Origin: Sulfitobacter sp. CW3
GTDB lineage: Bacteria; Pseudomonadota; Alphaproteobacteria; Rhodobacterales; Rhodobacteraceae
Direction of reading: 5' to 3'
DNA length: 64,000 nucleotides
NCBI RefSeq assembly: GCF_019392245.1
Contig: NZ_JAHXRL010000004.1
Span: 1 to 64,000 of the forward strand
Under the pieces are notes generated by a model that was not told where the DNA came from, did no database searches, and saw only the letters and a list, made by a program, of their open reading frames with translations. Position 1 is the stretch's first letter. Each line of letters starts with the position of its first letter. Positions 32,649 to 41,207 of the stretch are shown in pieces. Both the position numbers and the translations under genes were made by a program.

Positions 32649-33434
32649 TCACTCCATGTCCCACGCGCGGATCCAGATCACGGCGTCTTGGCTCAGGTCC
32701 TTACCTTCATGTTCTGTGACGGGTCCAGACCCAAGCGCGGCAAAACCCCAATAGCCGGCCCGTGGCACCCCAAACGAGAAATACCCGTTCATATCCGATA
32801 TCGCGACAATCGCCCCACCGGGCATGGCGCTGACAACGGGCGTGCTGGACGATGCGCTGTTTATGTCCGGCTCTGCCGCCATATATTCGATCTCGATCTC
32901 GGCACCCGAAACCGGCTGACCATCGGCCAATACTTGTCCGGTAAACGTCGATCCGGCGATGATGTTATAGGGCTTGTTGAGCGGTACAATTTCCGTGGGC
33001 AGGCCAACCGGATTCATCCAGTCGGTCGGCAGTTGATTACGGTTCAGGAAGGCCTTGGTGATCTGCTGGATATAAATATCCTCGGATTCTTCGTAGTAAG
33101 GCGCGGGCACTGTGACCAGAACATAGTCACCCGACCGTTTAACAGGCACGTGACCCTTGAACGCCGCCCCCGTATTTTGACCGCCGGTGAATTGCACAGG
33201 CTCCAGACCATCCATCAGATCGGTTTTGTCGCCGTTGTGAATCATGTAGAATTCCAGCGGACGTTCCAGATCCATCACATGGCTGTTGTCCATCGGATGC
33301 CAAAAGATCAGCTTGACCGGCACATCACCCGGCCGGTCGATCATGGTATCGGTGGTATATTCCAACAAGAAATGGCCAGAGGCCATCGCAGGCAGTGTCA
33401 GCACAACGGCGCTGGCGAGCAGTAATTTTTTCAT
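32649..33434 (-). CDS. DUF4198 periplasmic metal-transport accessory protein (NikK-like)
   Basis: A 261-residue exported protein: signal peptide MKKLLLASAVVLTLPAMASG followed at once by HFLLEYTTD, then KLIFWHPMDNSHVM with several His and Met, and a C-terminal beta-rich domain (DMNGYFSFGVPRAGYWGF). DUF4198 proteins (NikK) accompany ECF-type nickel or cobalt importers and probably bind metal in the periplasm. ATG 33434 is chosen; ATG 33446 is possible. The much longer open frame to 33830 crosses the riboswitch and is not coding. It is the first gene of the riboswitch-controlled metal importer operon. Confidence 0.85.
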   Translation of the reverse strand: MKKLLLASAVVLTLPAMASGHFLLEYTTDTMIDRPGDVPVKLIFWHPMDNSHVMDLERPLEFYMIHNGDKTDLMDGLEPVQFTGGQNTGAAFKGHVPVKRSGDYVLVTVPAPYYEESEDIYIQQITKAFLNRNQLPTDWMNPVGLPTEIVPLNKPYNIIAGSTFTGQVLADGQPVSGAEIEIEYMAAEPDINSASSSTPVVSAMPGGAIVAISDMNGYFSFGVPRAGYWGFAALGSGPVTEHEGKDLSQDAVIWIRAWDME

Positions 33435-33540
33435 CAGTCGTCTCATCTTGGCGCCACACCCGGCGCGTATAAATTCGACCGCAAGGATATGGTTGGACCG
33501 GGACGACACACTCAATTGGCGCGCGGTTGCCACGGCCAAA

Positions 33541-33587
33541 CGCACACCCCGGCGCCCAGTGGATGCACCCCGTTTACCATGGGGTGC
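33541..33587 (-). promoter_or_regulatory. Riboswitch expression platform with alternative hairpins
   Basis: Just downstream of the aptamer on the - strand, GCACCCC (33581-33587, read on -) and GGGGTGC (33565-33571) form a perfect 7-bp stem with a 9-base loop. The segment GGGGTGTGCG at 33541-33550 can compete for the same CACCCC strand with a small bulge. There is no T run after either stem, so the switch probably acts on translation or Rho access rather than by intrinsic termination. The first gene starts about 100 bases further on. Confidence 0.45.
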
Positions 33588-33589
33588 GT

Positions 33590-33757
33590 GTCCGGCAGGT
33601 CTCCTGGCTTGCGGGTCAATGCGTTGGGCCAGCCTTCCCGGATTGCTCCAGTGACGTATTTGGCCCTGCTCGCCGCTGACAGTTGCGGGGGCAGCTGTAG
33701 ATTTGACGCAAATGCGCCGCACTACATTCCCTCTTTCGCCCGAAAAAGATCGGGACC
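33590..33757 (-). promoter_or_regulatory. Cobalamin riboswitch upstream of the metal importer operon
   Basis: On the - strand, in order, are GGGAATGTAGTGCGG, GCTGCCCCCGCAACTG, and the B12 box AGCCAGGAGACCTGCC (around 33595-33610). These are the conserved core elements of an adenosylcobalamin riboswitch. A CCCGA/TCGGG hairpin (33739-33754) flanks the 5' side. It lies in the 400-bp gap between cobF (stop at 33835) and DUF4198 (start 33434), on the same strand as both. It should lower importer expression when cobalamin is abundant. The rest of the gap (33447-33540) shows no further feature I can support. Confidence 0.93.
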
Positions 33758-33834
33758 GGTCATAGCTCAGTCTTGGCAGATCGGTGCGGGCAACGTCAAT
33801 CATTAATGCGGCACACAGAAACCGGCGCATCGAC

Positions 33835-34608
33835 CTATTGCCCAGTCCGCTCTGCCCCGGCGCGCAAAAGATAGGTATCCATTATCCAGCCATGCTGCGC
33901 GCGGGCGTCGGCCCTTGTCTGGACAATCCGATCTGCCACATCGCCGATACTGCCGTGATCCAGAAGCTGTTCGGGCATGCCCAGAAAAGCCCCCCACCAG
34001 ATCAATGTGTCCGCTGGCAAGTCCCGAAATGTGCAATCGCCGTCCAGCATCACCACCACTGTTTCGGCCCCCTCGGGCCATCCGTGGTCTCTCAGGCGGC
34101 GCCCCGTGGTGATCGTTACCGGGCCGTTGACCGTGTTCAGCGGCAAGGCATGCGCCGCTGTCAGCGCCTGAATGGCGGTGATACCGGGCACAACGCGTAA
34201 ACGCGGCGACGGGGCAAGCCTGCCCGCAATGCGCAGGGTGCTGTCATAAAGCGACGGATCACCCCACACCAACAACGCCACCGGCCCCGCACGATCAGCC
34301 TCGGCCATAGCCGCCTGCCAACGGCGCGCGATTTCGTCGTGCCACTGCGCGACGCGATCCTGATAGGGCAACGCCGGATCTCGCACCGGATATTCGAACC
34401 GGATGATCTGTGCTGCTGTGCCACTTTGCGTCAAAATACCGTGGCGCAGGGCCAACAGATCGCCCTTGTCATCCCCCTTGTCGGGCACAAGGATCACTGC
34501 CGCATCGCGCAACGCCTGCATGCCTTCGCCAGTAACATGGGCGGGGCTGCCCGTGCCGATACCAATCAGCCAAAGGTCTTCGATTGTATGGTGCGGTGCG
34601 GCGGTCAT
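33835..34608 (-). CDS. cobF: Precorrin-6A synthase (deacetylating)
   Basis: A 257-residue SAM-dependent methyltransferase of the tetrapyrrole methylase fold. It methylates C1 of precorrin-5 with loss of acetate to make precorrin-6A, a step specific to the oxygen-dependent pathway. Motifs are IGIGTGSPAHVT, VPDKGDDK, VWGDPSLYD and VPGITAIQALTAAHALPLN. The start overlaps the cobA stop as ATGA (34605-34608). It is last in the cobL-E-M-B-A-F run, with the riboswitch and metal importer following on the same strand. Confidence 0.93.
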   Translation of the reverse strand: MTAAPHHTIEDLWLIGIGTGSPAHVTGEGMQALRDAAVILVPDKGDDKGDLLALRHGILTQSGTAAQIIRFEYPVRDPALPYQDRVAQWHDEIARRWQAAMAEADRAGPVALLVWGDPSLYDSTLRIAGRLAPSPRLRVVPGITAIQALTAAHALPLNTVNGPVTITTGRRLRDHGWPEGAETVVVMLDGDCTFRDLPADTLIWWGAFLGMPEQLLDHGSIGDVADRIVQTRADARAQHGWIMDTYLLRAGAERTGQ

Positions 34609-35330
34609 GGCAGTTCATGCGCCAAGGGGCCGTATAGGATCAATGCCGCGCTATCACCGACCTCAAGCGCCAATTGCTCGGCCAGATCGCTGACCGTCGC
34701 CCGTGTGATGCGCTGTTCGGGGCGACTGACATCCTCGGCCAGAATGGCAGGGGTGTCGGCGGGCAACCCATGGGCCAGCAGCTTTTCCAGTAGGGCCGGA
34801 AACGTGCGTTTGCCCATAAAGACAACCGTCGATGCCGCCGGATCGGCAAGCGCCAGCAGGTTCACATCCCCCGGCAATTTGCCTGTCACATCGTGGCCCG
34901 TCACAAACTGCACCCGCCGCGCAGTCAACCGGCGCGTCAGTGGAATGCCGATGGCCGCCGCAGCCGCCACCGCCGACGGAATGCCGGGGATAATCTCGTA
35001 AGGAATGCCGGCAGCTCTCAACGCGACCAGCTCTTCCTCAAGGCGGCCAAACAGCCCGCCATCGCCGGATTTCAGCCGCACAACCCGTTGGTCGATTTGC
35101 GCGTAATCCACCAAAAGACGGCTGACGTGATCCTGCTTGGGCGATGCCCGCCCGGCGCGTTTGCCCACACCGATCAGATCCGCGCCGTTGCGCGCATATT
35201 CAAGGATCGGCCCGGCGCTAAGGTCATCGAACAAAACAGCGTCGGCGCGTTTCAACCGGTCAACGGCCTTTAACGTCAACAGCTCCGGATCCCCCGGACC
35301 CGATCCGACAAAGCTGACAAATCCGGTCAT
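34605..35330 (-). CDS. cobA: Uroporphyrinogen-III C-methyltransferase (SUMT)
   Basis: A 241-residue methyltransferase adding methyl groups at C2 and C7 of uroporphyrinogen III to give precorrin-2. It has the SUMT hallmarks VGSGPGDPELLTLKAVDRL, VLFDDLS, VGKRAGRASPKQD, RLKSGDGGLFGR, IIPGIPSAVAAAAAIGIPLT and VVFMGKR. It is a stand-alone CobA without the CysG dehydrogenase/chelatase part. It overlaps cobB (ATGA at 35327-35330) and cobF. It supplies the first corrin-specific intermediate for the other enzymes in the island. Confidence 0.95.
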   Translation of the reverse strand: MTGFVSFVGSGPGDPELLTLKAVDRLKRADAVLFDDLSAGPILEYARNGADLIGVGKRAGRASPKQDHVSRLLVDYAQIDQRVVRLKSGDGGLFGRLEEELVALRAAGIPYEIIPGIPSAVAAAAAIGIPLTRRLTARRVQFVTGHDVTGKLPGDVNLLALADPAASTVVFMGKRTFPALLEKLLAHGLPADTPAILAEDVSRPEQRITRATVSDLAEQLALEVGDSAALILYGPLAHELP

Positions 35331-36661
35331 GTTGAGGCCTCTTGTGGCGTAATCAGGTGGAAGAACGTGCCCGTCACATGCCCGTTTTGCGATCCGGTTT
35401 CCGGCACAGGGTTGCCATCAGCATCCGACACTTTGGCCAGCGGCGCATCGGGCTGTTCAAGAATCGTCGAATAGTGGAATTCATGACCGAACAGCTTGTC
35501 ACCTGTGTCAAAGCCCGGCATCCCGGCGACAAGTTCAACGCGCCGATAACCCAAGTGGAACTTGCGCTTTTCATAGCTGGTCACCAGCCCCAAAAGCCCC
35601 GCCATCTGGTGCGATATCCCGTCTTTGTCGATCAACGCAGCGCCAAGCGCCATGTACCCACCGCATTCGCCATGAATGGGGCGGTCTTGCGCGTGCTTTA
35701 TCAATCCCGCACGGAAACGGTCGGCGCTTGCCAGGCGTCCGGCGTGCAATTCGGGGTACCCGCCCGGCAGCCAGACCAGATCGGCACTGGCATCAGGGGC
35801 TTCGTCGGCCAAGGGCGAGAATGGCAATATCTCGGCACCCGCAGCGCGCCAGCCTTCCAGCAAATGCGGATAGGTAAACGAGAACGCCGCATCTTGTGCC
35901 AAGGCAATGCGTTGCGCCGGCGGCTTGGGCAGATTGAACGCGCCCGCCTGCCCCGGCTTGCCATCAGCCGCAGCGCGGATCGCTGCCAAATCGATATGGT
36001 CACGCAGGAAATTGGCGTAACCTTTGATCGCTTCTTCAAGATCGGGATGTTCGACCGCCTGGATCAAACCCAGATGGCGTTCGGGCAGGGCAAGATCGCC
36101 ACGCCGGGGCAAAGCGCCCAGTACCGTCAGGCCTGCTTTCTCCATCCCTAGGCGCGCCAACCGTTCGTGGCGTGGCGATGCGACCCTGTTCAAAATCACA
36201 CCAGCAAAGGGCAGATCGGGCATATAGGTCTTGAATCCCAATGCCGTTGCCGCCGCCGACTGTGCCTGCCCGCTGACGTCAACCACCAGAATAACCGGCC
36301 AACCCATGCGCGCGGCGGTTTCGGAACTGCTGCCAAATCCGATCTGCCCGCGCGTCGCGACACCGTCATACAGGCCCATGGACCCTTCGGCGATGCAGAT
36401 ATCGGCACCTTGGGATTGCGCCGCAACCGCACCCAGCAAATTCGGCCCCATGGCCCATGTGTCCATATTGAACGACGCCCGCCCGCAGGCGGCGCGGTGG
36501 AACGCGGGGTCGATGTAATCGGGACCTGATTTATAGGGCTGCACCGTCAGCCCGTCCTCGGACAAGGCGCGCAAAAGGCCCAGCATCACCGTTGTTTTGC
36601 CCGTTCCCGAAGACGGGGCCGATATCATAAGGCCGGGCGGGAAACCTGCGGTATCAGTCAT
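35327..36661 (-). CDS. cobB: Hydrogenobyrinic acid a,c-diamide synthase (cobyrinate a,c-diamide synthase)
   Basis: A 444-residue amidotransferase that amidates the a and c carboxylates of hydrogenobyrinic acid using glutamine and ATP. The N-terminal nucleotide-binding domain has [12 protein letters not shown] (P-loop). The C-terminal class I glutaminase domain has the nucleophile Cys in [11 protein letters not shown] and a late FHLI His. ATG 36661 is chosen because it overlaps the cobM end by 8 bp and gives the family N-terminus; the open frame to 36781 lies inside cobM. In this pathway cobalt is inserted after this step by CobNST. Confidence 0.94.
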   Translation of the reverse strand: MTDTAGFPPGLMISAPSSGTGKTTVMLGLLRALSEDGLTVQPYKSGPDYIDPAFHRAACGRASFNMDTWAMGPNLLGAVAAQSQGADICIAEGSMGLYDGVATRGQIGFGSSSETAARMGWPVILVVDVSGQAQSAAATALGFKTYMPDLPFAGVILNRVASPRHERLARLGMEKAGLTVLGALPRRGDLALPERHLGLIQAVEHPDLEEAIKGYANFLRDHIDLAAIRAAADGKPGQAGAFNLPKPPAQRIALAQDAAFSFTYPHLLEGWRAAGAEILPFSPLADEAPDASADLVWLPGGYPELHAGRLASADRFRAGLIKHAQDRPIHGECGGYMALGAALIDKDGISHQMAGLLGLVTSYEKRKFHLGYRRVELVAGMPGFDTGDKLFGHEFHYSTILEQPDAPLAKVSDADGNPVPETGSQNGHVTGTFFHLITPQEAST

Positions 36662-37448
36662 CGCCTTCGCTCCAACCTGCCCACGGGCTATCGGCCGTTT
36701 GCGGGCGATAGCGCCGGTCATAATCCACCGAGTACAGACAGCTTTCGTCGAACCCTTCGCCCGCCAGCGCAGGCCCGACAAGGATCAATGCTGTGCGGGT
36801 AATATCCGCGCCAAGCCGCCCACCGATATCGGCCAGCGTACCGCGAATAATCTGCTGATCCGGCCAGCTTGCGCGGTAGACCACGGCGACCGGACAATCC
36901 GCCCCATAGGCCGGGGTCAGATCGGCGGTAACAGACGCGATGTTCTGCACCGAAAGGTGAATGGCCAGCGTCGCACCCGTTGCTGCGAAATTGGTCAGCG
37001 TCTCGCCCTTTGGCATGCTTGATGCGCGGCCCGGTGTGCGGGTCAACACAACAGATTGCGCCAACCCCGGCAGGGTCAATTCGGTACCAAGAGCCGCCGC
37101 AGCAGCGGCAAAGGACGGCACACCCGGGGTCACCGAAACGGGAATGTCCAGCGCGCGCAAACGGCGCATCTGTTCGCCCATGGCAGACCAGACCGACAAA
37201 TCCCCCGAATGCAGCCGCGCCACGTCCTGCCCAGCGGCATGGGCAGCTTGCATATGCGCGACAATCGCATCCAGATCCAACGATGCAGTGTTAATGATCG
37301 TCGCCCCTTCGGGACAATGATCCAGTATCGCCTCGGGCACCAGCGATCCGGCATAAAGGCACACAGGGCAGGATGCGATGATATCGCGCCCGCGCAGGGT
37401 CAATAGATCGGGTGCGCCGGGTCCAGCGCCGATAAAATGAATGGTCAT
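36654..37448 (-). CDS. cobM: Precorrin-4 C11-methyltransferase
   Basis: A 264-residue tetrapyrrole methylase with [17 protein letters not shown] at the N-terminus, [46 protein letters not shown] and [10 protein letters not shown], the standard CobM/CbiF pattern. It methylates C11 of precorrin-4 to give precorrin-5. The start overlaps the cobE stop as ATGA (37445-37448). No irregularities are seen. Confidence 0.95.
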   Translation of the reverse strand: MTIHFIGAGPGAPDLLTLRGRDIIASCPVCLYAGSLVPEAILDHCPEGATIINTASLDLDAIVAHMQAAHAAGQDVARLHSGDLSVWSAMGEQMRRLRALDIPVSVTPGVPSFAAAAAALGTELTLPGLAQSVVLTRTPGRASSMPKGETLTNFAATGATLAIHLSVQNIASVTADLTPAYGADCPVAVVYRASWPDQQIIRGTLADIGGRLGADITRTALILVGPALAGEGFDESCLYSVDYDRRYRPQTADSPWAGWSEGDD

Positions 37449-37807
37449 ATTGGGTCTCCAATAGCGATGGCGCAGGTTGCCAACGTGTCAGGTGAAATCA
37501 AGCGGGTGCCTAGCAAACGTGCACCCGGGCCGGCCGCCGCAAGGGCCGCCGCTTCGGCGACGCTGCCGGTGCCATAGGTTTTCTGTGATGCCGCCGAGCA
37601 GGTCAGCACCGGTTGCGTGGTCAGTCTTTCAGGCGGCACAGCATCGGCAGGCACGCCAAGCGCCCGCGCCAGATCGGCAAAGGGTTTATCACCGGCTTTA
37701 GCCGCCGCCGTGGCAATCAGATCGGGTGCGACATCATACAACGCCAGGGCACTGCGCAGGCTGGTCACGTCAGCCGATTTGCGAAACCCGAAACCTGCAA
37801 CGATCAT
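37445..37807 (-). CDS. cobE: Cobalamin biosynthesis protein CobE (CbiG C-terminal domain-like)
   Basis: A 120-residue protein starting [20 protein letters not shown], with [15 protein letters not shown] and [20 protein letters not shown], matching the CobE / CbiG_C family. CobE is found in the aerobic pathway; its exact job is unsettled. ATG 37807 is chosen because it forms an ATGA overlap with the cobL stop; a start five codons upstream (37822) is possible. It lies between cobL and cobM with 4-bp overlaps on both sides. Confidence 0.9.
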   Translation of the reverse strand: MIVAGFGFRKSADVTSLRSALALYDVAPDLIATAAAKAGDKPFADLARALGVPADAVPPERLTTQPVLTCSAASQKTYGTGSVAEAAALAAAGPGARLLGTRLISPDTLATCAIAIGDPI

Positions 37808-39003
37808 AATATCACGCTCCATTGCACGATGGGGTAGCTGGATTTCCAGCCGCGCCTTGTGCCCAGCGGTGCCGCTTGGGCCAGCTCAATACGCAGCAGA
37901 TCACCACCACGGGCCGATTGCGCCCGCATCAACAGCGTTTCGCTTTCCAGCGTCACCGCATTTGCCACCAGCCGCGTGCCGATTGGTACATTGTCGTAAA
38001 TCCAATCCAGCAGCGACGCCGACAGCCCGCCGCCGACAAAAACCGTGTCGGGCATCGGAAGTGGTGCCAAAACATCCGGCGCAGCACCTTCGACCACGGT
38101 CAGGCGGTCCATACCAAGCGCGGCAGCGTTTGACACGATCCGCGCGGCGCGGGTAGGGTCTAGCTCGATCGCTGTGGCGCTTAGGCTCGGGTCGCTCAGC
38201 AGCCATTCAATGGCGATTGAACCGGACCCACTGCCGATGTCCCACAGATGTTGAAACGGGCGCGGTGCCAGCGCCGACAAGGTCAGCGCGCGCACGGGGC
38301 GTTTCGTCATGGTGCCATCACTGTCAAAGAATTCATCCGGTCGGCCACTGGCAAGCGGCAACGGAACACCATCGCCCGAAACATGCACAGCGGCGCAGAC
38401 AGGATGCCCGAATTCAGCGCCGTCCAAATCGGCTGCGGTCAGATCACTGCGACGCGCGCGCGGTCCGCCCAGCGCCTCAAGAACGCTGACCTTTGAAGCG
38501 CCCCAACCCTGTGTTGTCAGGTAATCACCCAGCGCCGTAACCGCAGCCCCATCGCGCAGCAGCACGATCAGACGCACGCCTTGGGCAAGGGTCGGACGCA
38601 GCCGGGTCAAAGGGGCGGCATGCAGGCCGAAACATGTCGTGGTCTCAAGCCGCCAGCCCATCGCGCTTGCCGCCAGTGAAAACGTCGATATGCCCGGCAA
38701 GGCACGCCATTCTTCCGGGACAAGGTGGCGCATCATGCTACTGCCCGCACCAAACCAGAACGGATCACCCGACGCCAGCATCACCACCTGCCGACCGCGC
38801 AGCGCCAGCAATTGTTCAATCCCATCGGCAAAGGGCACGGGCCAAACGATCCGTTCGGCTTGCACGTCAGGCAGTAAATCCAGATGACGCCCCGCCCCCA
38901 TGACGATTTCTGCCTCTGCCAACGCCGCAAGGCTTGCAGAGCTAAGGCCATCTGCGCCATCTTCGCCCAGTCCAATGATGGTCAACCAAAGCGAGTCAGC
39001 CAT
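37804..39003 (-). CDS. cobL: Precorrin-6B C5,15-methyltransferase (decarboxylating)
   Basis: A 399-residue fusion of a CbiE-like methyltransferase (C5; IIGLGEDGADGL, VMLASGDPFWFGAG, LPGISTFSLAASAMGW) and a CbiT-like Rossmann methyltransferase (C15 and decarboxylation; LWDIGSGSGSIAIEWLL, FVGGGLSASLL). It converts precorrin-6B to precorrin-8X. ATG 39003 gives the family start MADSLWLTIIGLG. This start codon overlaps the divergent cobK start (both within CATG at 39001-39004), so there is no intergenic promoter space between them. cobE follows with a 4-bp overlap. Confidence 0.94.
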   Translation of the reverse strand: MADSLWLTIIGLGEDGADGLSSASLAALAEAEIVMGAGRHLDLLPDVQAERIVWPVPFADGIEQLLALRGRQVVMLASGDPFWFGAGSSMMRHLVPEEWRALPGISTFSLAASAMGWRLETTTCFGLHAAPLTRLRPTLAQGVRLIVLLRDGAAVTALGDYLTTQGWGASKVSVLEALGGPRARRSDLTAADLDGAEFGHPVCAAVHVSGDGVPLPLASGRPDEFFDSDGTMTKRPVRALTLSALAPRPFQHLWDIGSGSGSIAIEWLLSDPSLSATAIELDPTRAARIVSNAAALGMDRLTVVEGAAPDVLAPLPMPDTVFVGGGLSASLLDWIYDNVPIGTRLVANAVTLESETLLMRAQSARGGDLLRIELAQAAPLGTRRGWKSSYPIVQWSVIL

Positions 39004-39757
39004 GCACATCAACCCCCTGATCCTGGGCGGCACGACCGAGGCCACAGCCCTGTGCAACGCGATGCACCGCGCCGGGCTGTCCGGTACCGTATCGCTGGCG
39101 GGCCGTGTTGCGAGACCAATCCGCCAACCGTTGCCGCAACGCAGTGGCGGGTTTGGCGGGGCCGAGGGGCTGGCCCGTTACATCCGCGACCACGACATCA
39201 CCCACGTGATTGACGCGACGCATCCCTTTGCCGCGCAGATGAGCCACAACGCCGTTATCGCCAGCGCGCAAACCGGCACACCGCTGATCGCGCTGACCCG
39301 CGCGCCGTGGCTGGCAACCGCACAAGATAACTGGACCCATGTGCCCGACATCAAAGGTGCCGTTGCCGCGCTGAACGGCCCGCCCGAGCGTATCTTTCTC
39401 GCCGTCGGCCGGATGCATCTGGCTGAATTCGCGCCCAACCCGCAGCATTTCTATCTGCTGCGGCTGATCGATGCGCCCGACGGACCGTTGCCCTTTCCCG
39501 ATCATAAGATCGTGCTGGATCGCGGCCCCTTTACCGCCGAGGGTGATCTTGCTCTGATGCGCAGTCACGGCATCACCCGTGCCGTTTCCAAAAACTCTGG
39601 TGGTGCCGGCGCGCAGGCCAAGCTGTTGGCCGCCCGTACCCTTGGAATCCCTGTGATCATGATCGACCGACCCGCATTGCCCAGCCGCCACGAGGCCCAT
39701 GATGTGGCTGCGGTTCTGGACTGGATCAATCATGGCAAGACCGATCTGGGGGTATAA
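39002..39757 (+). CDS. cobK: Precorrin-6A reductase
   Basis: A 251-residue NADPH-dependent reductase of the CobK/CbiJ family: LILGGTTEATALCNAMH at the N-terminus, HVIDATHPFAAQMSHNA, LTRAPWL, AVGRMHLAEF and TRAVSKNSGGAGAQAKLLAA. It reduces precorrin-6A to 6B. It is the only corrin-ring gene on the + strand here. Its ATG overlaps the cobL start and its 3' end overlaps convergent cobJ by 28 bp, so it is completely flanked by opposing genes. Its ribosome-binding region must lie inside the cobL N-terminal coding sequence. Confidence 0.94.
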   Translation: MHINPLILGGTTEATALCNAMHRAGLSGTVSLAGRVARPIRQPLPQRSGGFGGAEGLARYIRDHDITHVIDATHPFAAQMSHNAVIASAQTGTPLIALTRAPWLATAQDNWTHVPDIKGAVAALNGPPERIFLAVGRMHLAEFAPNPQHFYLLRLIDAPDGPLPFPDHKIVLDRGPFTAEGDLALMRSHGITRAVSKNSGGAGAQAKLLAARTLGIPVIMIDRPALPSRHEAHDVAAVLDWINHGKTDLGV

Positions 39758-40482
39758 ACGATAGGGCCATCCGCCCCTTCAATCACCCGCGTGTTTGATG
39801 CGCCGACAATAACAACTGTGCGCATATCGGCCATTTCAGGCCGGGCATCGGGCAACGCCACAACGCGAATATTTTCATCCGGTGTCGACACCGCTCGCGC
39901 AAAGATGATGGGCCGCGCATCGCCGCAGGCCTCGTTCAACACCTCAAGCGTGCGGACAAAGCCATCGGGCCGCGATTTTGATCGCGGGTTATAAAACGCC
40001 ATGGCGAAATCGCCCTCGACCGCCAGACGCAGACGTTTTTCGATCAAATCCCACGGCTTGAGGTTATCACTTAGGTTGATGGCACAAAAATCATGCCCCA
40101 AGGGGGCGCCCGCACGCGCGGCGGCAGCAAGCATTGCCGTGATCCCCGGCAGCACGTCGATTTTTTGCTCACGCCATTCAGCTGGCCCGTCCTCAAGCGC
40201 CTCGAAGACGGCCGAGGCCATGGCGAAAACGCCCGGATCGCCAGACGATACCACCACAACGCGCTGCCCGTCTGCTGCCAAGGTCAATGCGTGAGCTGCC
40301 CTGTCCAGCTCGACCCGGTTGTCACTGGGGTGCAGGGTGAGGCCCGGGCGCGCTGCGACACGCGCAACATAAGGAATATAGCCGATCACATCCGTGGCTT
40401 GGGCCAAGGCATCCGCCACCTGCGGGGTGACCAGATCATCCGCTCCGGGGCCAAGCCCGACGATTTTGACCCAACCCGTCAT
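39730..40482 (-). CDS. cobJ: Precorrin-3B C17-methyltransferase
   Basis: A 250-residue tetrapyrrole methylase: KIVGLGPGADDLVTPQV, VVVSSGDPGVFAMASAVFE, VLPGITAMLAAAARAGAPLG and MAFYNPRSKSRPDG. It methylates C17 and contracts the ring to give precorrin-4. ATG 40482 overlaps the cobI stop as ATGA; the open frame to 40599 lies in cobI. The end overlaps the convergent cobK end by 28 bp. Transcription continuing from here toward cobL would run antisense through cobK. Confidence 0.95.
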   Translation of the reverse strand: MTGWVKIVGLGPGADDLVTPQVADALAQATDVIGYIPYVARVAARPGLTLHPSDNRVELDRAAHALTLAADGQRVVVVSSGDPGVFAMASAVFEALEDGPAEWREQKIDVLPGITAMLAAAARAGAPLGHDFCAINLSDNLKPWDLIEKRLRLAVEGDFAMAFYNPRSKSRPDGFVRTLEVLNEACGDARPIIFARAVSTPDENIRVVALPDARPEMADMRTVVIVGASNTRVIEGADGPIVYTPRSVLP

Positions 40483-41207
40483 GGCCGCCGCCCCTGCCCA
40501 TGCACGACAATGATGGAAAAATACGGCGTCACGCGGTCCTCGGCCTCTGACAGGCGCTGCATGGTCTGGCCCGGCATGCTGGCATATTCGACCAGCCACG
40601 CATCGTCATATTTGCCCGCCGCCTTTAGCGCATCGCGGACCTTGTCGATGTTACGTCCGATTTTCATCACCACCAGCGCATCGGTGGTCTTCATCCGCTC
40701 TGTCAGCTCCTGCGCATTCAAGGTGCCCATCAGCACGGTCAGGATATCATCGCCCCACGTGATCGGCGCGCCGGTGGCTGTCCACGCGGCAGACATACCG
40801 GTGATGGCAGGCACGACCTGAACCGGCACGTGATCGCGCAAACGCGTATAGACATGCATGAACGATCCATAAAAGAACGGATCACCCTCGCTGAGCACCA
40901 CAACATCTTCGCCGCCCTCTGCCAGCCCGCGCAGATGCGCGGCGCAGTCCGCATAAAAGCCGGACAGGATTTCATTATAGCGCGGGTCGGTCAGCGGAAT
41001 TTCCGTGGTAACGGGATATTCCATCGCGAATTCGACCACGTCAGGGCGCAGCAACCCGTCGATGATCTTGCGGGCCTGCCCGTCGCGCCCGGCCTTGCGG
41101 AAAAACGCGACATGACGCGCGCCAGTCAGCAAACGATGGGCGCGCAGGCTCATCAGATCCGGATCGCCGGGGCCAAGGCCGACACCATGAACCGTGCCGA
41201 CGGTCAT
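40479..41207 (-). CDS. cobI: Precorrin-2 C20-methyltransferase
   Basis: A 242-residue methylase: GVGLGPGDPDLMSLRAHRLL, ARHVAFFRKAG, VVLSEGDPFFYGSFMHVYTRL and VVPAITGMSAAWTATGAPI, the CobI/CbiL pattern. It methylates C20 of precorrin-2 to give precorrin-3A. ATG 41207 overlaps the cobH stop as ATGA; the open frame up to 41306 lies in cobH. It sits inside a tight cobG-cobH-cobI-cobJ run. Confidence 0.95.
   Translation of the reverse strand: MTVGTVHGVGLGPGDPDLMSLRAHRLLTGARHVAFFRKAGRDGQARKIIDGLLRPDVVEFAMEYPVTTEIPLTDPRYNEILSGFYADCAAHLRGLAEGGEDVVVLSEGDPFFYGSFMHVYTRLRDHVPVQVVPAITGMSAAWTATGAPITWGDDILTVLMGTLNAQELTERMKTTDALVVMKIGRNIDKVRDALKAAGKYDDAWLVEYASMPGQTMQRLSEAEDRVTPYFSIIVVHGQGRRP

Noticed and set aside
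33435-33830. N-terminal extension of the DUF4198 protein across the riboswitch
   Set aside because: The extra 132 codons coincide with conserved riboswitch elements and precede a clear signal peptide, so they are non-coding.
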